Source: Echiichthys vipera (lineage: Eukaryota > Chordata > Actinopteri > Perciformes > Trachinidae). Taken from it: a stretch of DNA of 64,000 bases. Each line of letters begins with the position of its first letter. The stretch's first letter is position 1. The translations under genes were made by a program, and so were the position numbers. The notes beneath the pieces were generated by a model that saw only the letters and a program-made list of their open reading frames with translations, did no database searches and had not been told where the DNA came from. The stretch lies in NCBI GenBank assembly GCA_963691815.1, contig OY829657.1, positions 23,874,288 to 23,938,287 on the forward strand, read 5' to 3'. Shown piece after piece: positions 56,799-64,000 of this stretch.

Positions 56799-59436
56799 TG
56801 TTTTGCAAATATCCACAGAGCTTGTGTCATCCTGTCCACTCAGCACAGTGCTGACTTTATGTCACAGTTCATGCACACGCCACAGACCCCCCTCCTCACC
56901 TGCGCATGTTACAATATCACAGACACACGCCTCAAGCTAGGCATACGCTAAATGACGTTAGCAGTTGCTATCTATGAGTAAGTTAGCCAGCCTACCTCCA
57001 TGTAGCTTGTACTCCATAACGTTTATTGATGAGAGAAGACAAAGGCGCGTTCACAGGAATCTGGTGCACGTGCACTGACGAGCACTAAATTGGAGAGAGC
57101 AGAGGAGCTTGGTGGTAGAGGGGGAGGGGCGGGAGAGTTGTAAACATTCAAAGTGTGACTGAGTCAACTCGATCTGCCAGACTTGCCGACTGCAGCGTTA
57201 TTTCACACGGATGTATTTAACAATATGCTTTACCATGTGATTTATTTATTTACAATGTATTGTATTACCAGAAAACATACTACATACTATCCATTACTTT
57301 TAATTAACATCTGATATTTGTACTATTGCATTGTTAATAAATCACTGTACCGGCTTTTGAAATACAATGTACATCCAAAATAAATCATTGGCGGCCTGAA
57401 TCAGAGTATGAAAGAAGTCTTTTCTGTGTGGCGGCAGGAACATTCAGATATTTGTGTTTCAACAAGGTTCACTGCTTCTTCTACATATAAATAACTTCTT
57501 CTTCTGACTGCAATGGAATTTTAATGTGTCCTGTTAATGGATCCATGTGATATAAATCATCAAACCTTACTGCTTCAACATGGAAACATGTGGACCCTTA
57601 ACATCCCAGGAGTTAAAGTATGTTACAAAGCATGGGCAAAAGAAGAGAAAGCACACACCAGTATGTATAAATCAGAGCATATTTCTGTACTTCCTGTGTG
57701 ATCTCCACCCCCCTTCAGCCATCCCACACCTCAACTCGGCCAGTGTGGGCAGGTTGGTGTGTTGGCCTGCGCTTCAAAGCCTCAACTTCGCTTTTAACCA
57801 AAGTCTGACAGAGAGTTTGAGTCCCAGATGATTCTTATGGAAGTGCAGCAGAGTGCCAAGGAAAGATAGACAGACAGCAGATCCTGGTTATCGCTCTGGT
57901 GTCTCCAAGCTGCTCTGCGCTCTTCTCATCTCTGTGAAACACAACTCTTATTTTAACACCATAATTGACATGTACAGCTCGTAACACGAGGAGGAAACAC
58001 TGTGCAGAGGTATGCAGATGAGACATTTGGCTTCAACATTCAACTTTTTATTTATTTTCCAGCCAACATCAGCCATCTGTAATATTAGATTTCACTCTAA
58101 GTCAAATTTGTTAGTTGGAAGTGAAGTTTATGTTCTTAACAAAAAACACAATTTGCTGTGATCAGGGAAAATATTGATTTCTGATGTGTTGGCATAAAGT
58201 TTGTTCAAATCTACCCCTCACACATTCTCAAAGGTAACCACTGGAATAATACATTTCATATATTGTGTGATTTGCAAAAGGGTAACTAAATAATCGACTA
58301 TCAGTCTGGAGTTTAATGATGATTAAGATTCAACCCTCACATACTCCTACAATGATTTGTATGACAGCTTATAAAAGTAAAGCAAACACTTCGTGCCTTA
58401 TTCTTACATCCTATTGAATGTCCTGCACCATGAGCAATCAGTGCGCATGTGCAAGCTCCTGCAGTGCACAACCTGTTTAAGCAACAATACTTCCTGGATA
58501 CATTTTGTGGTTTTGGTTAAAAAAAAAAAGGTTTGTTATATGACCTACGTATGTGGCATTCATTAAGTATGTAAGTTATTTAACAAAAGTAAGTTAAAAG
58601 TCAGTGTTGACTTTTGGTTTCATGCGGCGGTCCTTCCATCGACCCCGACCTCCTCCCTATGCAGACTTATGAATTAAATAGTGCATTACTTTTTGTATGT
58701 ATAAGTACGAACAGTGAAGATGAACAACCTGGTGTGTGTCACAGAGAGACCCCTTGCCAATTTGACATCATCAGTGAAATTAATGTTCTTACTTTCATCT
58801 ATCAAAAGTAATGCGCTGTAATTCGTGTGTTATCCACAAAATTATAATTGTAGAATGTATGTCCAGCAAAGAAGGAAATCAGGTGATGTAAAAACACAAA
58901 AAACCACGCAGGGAGAAAGGTCAGGGTGGTGGTTGGGTCCCAAAACATAGGACTTTCGCCCGGGGGACCCATGTTTGTGTCTCTTACCCAAAACCAAAAG
59001 CCAAACCACAACCTTTTCTTTAATCTTGTTGTTGTTTTGGTGCGGTCACCTTTGTTCCTTTACTTTACCACCATTTCAAAGCCAAAAATAGAATATTTTG
59101 TAAGATATACGAACTGATGAGAAGACGTTGTCTAAAGAGCGGTGGAACAGGCAGGAACAGATATGCTTAAAAAAACACTGTACAGTGTTTTGGCATCTGA
59201 TAAGCCTGCAGACTCCTGGATCTGTTACACACACCGCCTTCTTTAATTATATTTCATCATCTCACTGATGCCTGCAACAACTTGCCCCCACCAACGCAGC
59301 CCCCTTGCATTTTTTTAAATGTGTGTTCTGAACGCCCACTCATGCATTTTTTACACTTACTGTAATGGTGCATTTTTTCTTACATAACAGCTCTTACCTT
59401 TCTACCTTCAGATATTTAGACCCTAAAATATTCACC
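56799..59436. other. Intergenic stretch
   Basis: No gene recognised. 57040-57190 and 58890-59060 look like old repeats by style, but without termini I can define. Confidence 0.65.
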
Positions 59437-61205
59437 TTAAAGGCTCAGTAGGCAGAAAACCTAGAAAAGGGGAGTATACACGGGTCTCATCTCCAACCAG
59501 ACAAGCACGGGCATCTGATGCACTGAGCCAATCGCCACCTTGCCAAAGCTTCTTTTTTTTTTTTTTTTTTACGTTATTCTTCATTGGGTCTTACTCACAG
59601 GTTAGAAAATCCTTTTATAAAACACATGAGCGATAGTAAATAATATTCATATTTAGATTAAAATAATATGATAGACAGACGACTACAAAGGCTAAAGTAA
59701 CGTTAGTCTGACATCAGTAGGTATTCAGTTATAGAGGCAATACTGAACAGTACTGAATGAATTCATTAGACGGTGACTGAAATGGAGAACTAACTTTACT
59801 CAGATGTTCACCAGTATCAGTATGCTTACGCCTCACTCATTTCAATCGCCCTATGATCATGATTGCGATTGTTAAAACTAATGAAGGGAATTTACTGTCA
59901 CTTTTGGCAAACTTGTAGGTGTGTGAAGACGTTTGAGGTGGAAAAGTATGATTCAGGACTCTAACGTAGCAACATAAAGCTGATCTTGTATTAGCAGAAG
60001 CTGTATGCATTTGGCTATGGTTAGCAGTAGGCTAAAGTATTAGCAACCTCTATAAATGTGTTAATCGGTAGCTACTGTGATTAGGCTGTTTCCATGGTAA
60101 TTCAGCCCACACAACCTAACCCCCATCACAGCAACTGGAGTTGTTAGAAGAAAGATAATTTAGCAGTTTACCTGTCCAAGAGAAGAACATTAAGCTCTGA
60201 GTCCAAGTTCAAATGTTATCCCCAAACTTCTCTCTATCTTTGAAACGCAACGGCGATATAGATATGTGTTTTATTGCGTTTGTTGTCAGACTCTCTTTTA
60301 GAATCCTTCTCTCTCTTCTTAAATTGTTTTGTACTGAACATGGGAGTTTCCACCTGTGGAATGGCAATTTTTCCTGTTCAGTCATACGCCATTGCTAAGA
60401 CTGCAAGGGAAGCTCAGCTTCACCCAAAAAAAATCGGTGAAATATGTACTTCTGTGTGTACATTTCATTGACTAAATACGCACTAGAAAGCCTACATCTT
60501 TTGTTCCTTCTCATTCAGCCACACAGCCCCACAGCTCTTTACACAGTCGGACGCTCAGCTTCTACTGACTTCAATGGGGAAGTGTAGAGCGGGGTGTTCC
60601 AATGCAGCCAAACTAGACTCAGGGTACTACTAGGCTCATTGGATAAATGCTGGGCTTTGTCCTGCCCACCAGACGCTCGGCTTCTGCATGATGATTGGAT
60701 GAGCTGTCTGAGGCGTAATCCTTTTTTGACTGACAGCTAAATGAGTGAATCAGCGATCTTGAAGAATAAACATCCACTAGGGCTTTTTACAAGTTTTTCA
60801 TTCCGTTGTTCTGAACTGATTCAGAGACTTTACCATTCCCCAGCGACTTTGCCTTTTTTAAAAACGACTTGGTTGTGTTTGGCGATTCTGTTCTGTCGCT
60901 CTGCAGTTTATTCTCCCAACGAGCAGCGGCAGCTGCAGAGCTTCTCCCCCGTCACTCACACTCACAGATTGTCAAACTTCACAGTAGCCTGGCGCAGCAG
61001 CCCCAGCTGGGCCAAGGCCGTTTAAGCAGCCTAGCTCTGCTGGCCATTGAGACACTGGTCAAGTCCCTGGAAAAGACGCCTACTTGGTACGACAAGGTCA
61101 CAGAGCCTTTTCTTGAAAAGGAATGAAGTGTAGAATTTACATATAAATAAACAAACGCATTTATGATGTGGGCCAGAAAAATTAGCTTCCCCTCCTTGAT
61201 AGACC

Positions 61206-61420
61206 AGCAGCTGCCACTGGTTCAGACCAAACACGAATGACGCGAACTAAGTGACAACTCTCTATTCAAAATCAATGCAAATGGTGCAATGAGCAATTCA
61301 GGTGGGGGCGGCTCGAATGGAGCATCTGGAGCGTCTGAAGTGACGCGAATAAAGTTGAAAATATTGAACTTTTCAGGTGACATCACACAGCGACATTCTA
61401 TCAGCGACAAGTTCTAGCCG
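61206..61420. mobile_element. Fragment of the Harbinger-like family seen at 38691-40484
   Basis: CGAATGACGCGAA, AATCAATGCAAATGG, CAATTCAGGTGGGGGCGGCT, AATGGAGCATCTGGAGCGTC and GACGCGAATAAAGTTGAAA match, in order, the reverse complement of 40290-40480. It has the un-duplicated state of the 23-bp unit. The terminal AGCTGC is degenerate here. Confidence 0.72.
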
Positions 61421-61486
61421 ACAACGACACTTCTCTCACATACTATGTTGCTGACCCTGTTTCTATATTAAATCATCATAACATCA

Positions 61487-63123
61487 GTTAGCTCTTGCTG
61501 AGCTAGCTGAAAAAGGCAAGGCAGCAGGTCCCGACGCTGTCAGCCCGAGGGTCCTCAAAGCATGCGCGACCCAGCTGAGTGGAGTCCTGCAGTACATCTT
61601 CAACCTCAGCCTGAGTCTTGAGAAGGTCCCTGTGCTGTGGAAGACATACTGCCTGGTACCAGTACCAAAGAAGGTGCGCCCCAGCACCTCCGAAGACTAC
61701 AGACCGGTGGCGCTGACATCGCACCTGATGAAGTCCCTGGAGAGGCTGGTCCTGTCACTTCTTCGGCCCCTGGTCAGCTCATCACTGGACACGCTACAGT
61801 TTGCCTACCAGCCAAGACTAGGTGTGGAGGAGGCTATCATCTTCCTGCTCCACCATGAGCCCACCTGGACAGACCGGGAACCACAGTGAGAATCTTGTTC
61901 ATGGACTTCTCCAGTGCGTTCAATACCAACCGGCCTGCTCTGCTGGGACTTAAGCTGATGGCGATGCAGTTGGACCCTCCCCTGGTCTCCTGGATTACGG
62001 ATTACTTAAATACCTTGGAGTATACCTGGATAACAAACTGGACTGGTCAAAGAACACTGAGGCTGTCTACAAGAAGGGCCAGAGTCGTCTCTATTTCCTG
62101 AGGAGGCTCCGGTCATTCAATGTATGTAACACCATGCTGAGGATGTTCTACCAGTCGGTGGTAGCCAGTGCCATCTTCTTTGCTGTTGTGTGCTGGGGCA
62201 GCAGACGCCAAGAGGATCAGTAAGATCATCAGGAAGGCTGGCTCCGTCCTGGGGGTCAAACTGGACTCTTTGGTGGCGGTGTCTGAGAGGAGGATGCTGT
62301 CTAAACTGCACAGCATCCTGGACAACAACTCTCACCCTCTCCACCAGCTGCTGACCTCCAGCAGAAGCACCTTCAGCCACAGACTCATTCTCTCCCGGTG
62401 TAATACTCAACCCCGGAGGAAGTCTTTTCTTCCGGTGGCCATCAAACTCTATAATTCATCTACAGGTCAGGTAAGGAACAGTGGAGAAACTGTGTCCTGA
62501 GCAAATGTCACTTTGTCACTTTATATCATCACTTCATCACTTTATTCAGTTGTACTGTAACTTACTTCAGTAAGAAATGCTGCTACACTTTACTGTACTT
62601 TACTGTAACTAACTTACTTCAGTAAGATATGCTGCTACACTTCACTGTACTTTACTGTAACTAACTTACTTCAGTAAGAAAGGCTGCTACACTTCATTGT
62701 ACTTTACTGTAACTAACTTACTTCAGTAAGAAAGGCTGCTACACTTCCCTGTACTTTACTGTAACTTACTTCAGTAAGAAAGGCTGCTACACTTCCCTGT
62801 ACTTTACTGTAACTTAGTTCTGTCAAAAATGCTGCTACCTTTTTAACACTGTTTCACTTATCGCTCCTTACCACTTATTTAGTTTGTACTTATTTTATTT
62901 CATATGCTGCTAAACTGCACAGTGCGTATTGTTGTATATTGTATATACCTACGCTTAACCACAATGTCTGTTGCACTCTGTCACAGTTATTGTTTGATTT
63001 ATTTATGTTAGCTTTATTTTGATTTGATTATGTTAGCTTATTGTCACTCTGATCCTTTCCCACCTATGTATTGAAACTGTTTCACAATAATTTCCCTCGG
63101 GATAAATTAAGCTTCTTGAATCT
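61487..63123 (+). mobile_element. L2-like LINE fragment with internal deletion
   Basis: Encodes AELAEKGKAAGPDAVSPRVL, LVPVPKKVRPSTSEDYRPVA, LTSHLMKSLERLVLSLLRP, LDTLQFAYQPRLGVEEA and (after a frameshift near 61888) ILFMDFSSAFNT, all L2/Rex1-type RT blocks. At about 62011 it jumps from WITDYL straight to KYLGVYLDNKLDWSKNTEAV, deleting the RT catalytic core. It continues with SKIIRKAGSVLGVKLDSLVA and SFLPVAIKLYNSSTG, then a 3' UTR with a tandem array and an end TTTCCCTCGGGATAAATTAA. Non-functional. Confidence 0.88.
62556..62840. repeat. Tandem array of 48/52-bp units in the LINE 3' UTR
   Basis: About six units of TGTAACTTACTTCAGTAAGA, then AAGGCTGCTACACTTC and TGTACTTTAC. Some units have an extra AACT giving 52 bp. 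The last is degenerate. Units are 90% or more alike by eye, so recent expansion. Confidence 0.9.
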
Positions 63124-63259
63124 TGAATACAGAGCCTAGGAGAGACCCAGGGGTTTGCTCTTCTCTCACATCACTTAATTTACATTATCTCCAAGGTTAG
63201 TTTTTACCTAATACTGCCAAAAATAAGCTGCCTACTGAGCCTTTAAGTTTTGTTGATAT

Positions 63260-63780
63260 TGTCATGACCGGTGCAGGGAAATAACACAAAGGGACTGGAC
63301 CCAAATGCAGACACGGACACGGGGTAAAAGTACAAACAAATATTTAATACAAACAACAAACGGGAATAACTACAGAGGAAACAAGAACACTAAAGATGAG
63401 ACGTCTGGGGTAACAGTAACGAGGAAACAACGGACGGTCAGGGATCAGGACAGGAAAACAGGAACGTGGGAAACAAAGAAACAATTATTAACAACAAGAA
63501 ACACGCGTAAATACCGGAATGAACGAGAAACGGGAGCCAACCGACAAAGTGTTTACCAAGTAAATGAGAACAACGGTTCGGCGCTACATGCCTGTCACCT
63601 CCGGCTTCTTATACTCCAGGAGGTGATCAGCGTAACTCGCTGCAGCTGAGGTGGAACCACGCCTACCCGTTCCTGGACAAAACAACACACAAGGGAGAAA
63701 CATGCAGGGAAAAACAGACAGAGGGAGACAAACTCACACAAAAGGGAGAGAGGAGGGACTGACAGACCCGAATCTTGACA
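63260..63780 (-). mobile_element. Solo LTR of an LTR retrotransposon (521 bp)
   Basis: Begins TGTCATGACC and ends ATCTTGACA, giving TG...CA termini, with the 5-bp target duplication GATAT on both sides (63255-63259 and 63781-63785). On the minus strand there is a TATA-like GGAGTATAAGAAGCC (63603-63617) and, further on, ATTAAATATTTGT as a possible poly(A) signal, so the LTR is read on the minus strand. No internal gag/pol sequence and only one copy, so it is what remains after LTR-LTR recombination. Gypsy or retrovirus-like origin cannot be decided. Confidence 0.75.
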
Positions 63781-63785
63781 GATAT

Positions 63786-64000
63786 TGTTGATTTGATTTA
63801 GTTAAACTTAACAAAAAGCAACAGTGCCTACATCACTGTACTCAACAGTAAACCTTGGGTTTCATGGCCAGTACAAAGAGCTGGTATATTATCATCAATA
63901 TTCAGGGTTTAGCGCCTTAATAATGCTGCCTACCCTACTTTCAGTGACATCTCTGGCAATGGAGAAAACCTGTTGAGCAACATCTGATATGAGCACATTG
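63786..64000. other. Intergenic end of window
   Basis: 215 bp with no recognised feature. Confidence 0.7.

Larger units (their letters stand above)
59441..63242. mobile_element. Composite TTAA-bounded element with nested LINE
   Basis: Left end TTAA then AGGCTCAGTAGGCAG (59437-59455); right end is the exact inverted copy, CTGCCTACTGAGCCT then TTAA (63228-63246). So a TTAA-targeting element (piggyBac or Kolobok type), or two copies of one family, encloses 3.8 kb. The inside holds a 20-T run (59552-59570), a fragment of the Harbinger-like family of 38691-40484 (about 61206-61420) and an L2-like LINE (61487-63123). No transposase was seen in the element's own DNA. Confidence 0.6.

Noticed and set aside
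58600..58820. Open frame of 65 codons in intergenic DNA
   Set aside because: No domain or codon pattern; surrounding DNA looks repeat-derived.
62556..62840. Regular array considered as a CRISPR-like repeat
   Set aside because: Head-to-tail units with no variable spacers, inside a LINE tail in a vertebrate genome.

Overview
The window is nuclear DNA from a vertebrate, almost certainly a ray-finned (teleost) fish. The evidence is one multi-exon, intron-rich gene with animal GT-AG splice sites, many long CA/GT, CT and TA microsatellites, and several transposon types typical of teleosts: Tc1/mariner, PIF/Harbinger-like elements, L2-like and other non-LTR retrotransposons, TTAA-flanked MITEs and a solo LTR. 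Nothing is prokaryotic: there are no operons, CRISPR arrays or rRNA genes.

Positions 1-34235 hold the 3' three quarters of a Notch-ligand gene, jag2 (Jagged-2), on the + strand. The first exon present (7659-7913) is Jagged exon 4, which encodes the end of the N-terminal module and the DSL domain. Exons 4-26 can be placed to the base. They encode the DSL domain, 16 EGF repeats, the von Willebrand C-like cysteine-rich region, the juxtamembrane segment, one transmembrane helix and the cytoplasmic tail, ending at a stop codon at 31209-31211. From memory of the family, exon lengths such as 255, 61, 131, 120, 114, 47, 174, 151, 165, 28 and 86 bp match the 26-exon Jagged gene structure. Exons 1-3 (signal peptide and most of the N-terminal module) were not found and should lie upstream. 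Positions 1-7658 are therefore intron 3, as far as can be seen. The 3' UTR runs from 31212 to one of several candidate poly(A) signals between 32026 and 34217.

From about 34240 to 64000 I see no host protein-coding gene. This is intergenic DNA filled with mobile-element debris: a Tc1/mariner copy with terminal repeats (34632-35571); a three-level nest (38691-40484) of a Harbinger-like element holding a minus-strand LINE fragment that itself holds a second Harbinger-like element with a Myb/SANT-like coding remnant; a longer LINE with a recognisable reverse transcriptase (41222-43373); L2-like fragments; a MITE inside an unnamed dispersed repeat (52802-53357); a TTAA-flanked MITE (55178-55710); a composite TTAA-bounded element of about 3.8 kb (59441-63242) holding an L2-like LINE; and a solo LTR with a 5-bp target duplication (63260-63780).

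The most interesting signals are at the 3' end of jag2. Exon 24 has a (TG)n tract directly before its 3' splice site, where the polypyrimidine tract should be, and a complementary (CA)n tract starting nine bases after its weak 5' splice site. Exon 25 has 142 bases of (TC)n between its 3' splice site and the nearest possible branch-point adenosine. Both arrangements suggest length-dependent regulated splicing of the segment that links the ligand ectodomain to the membrane. The predicted C-terminus (DHYV) also looks like a PDZ ligand, which human JAG2 lacks as I recall it. I did not find a wholly novel gene system.
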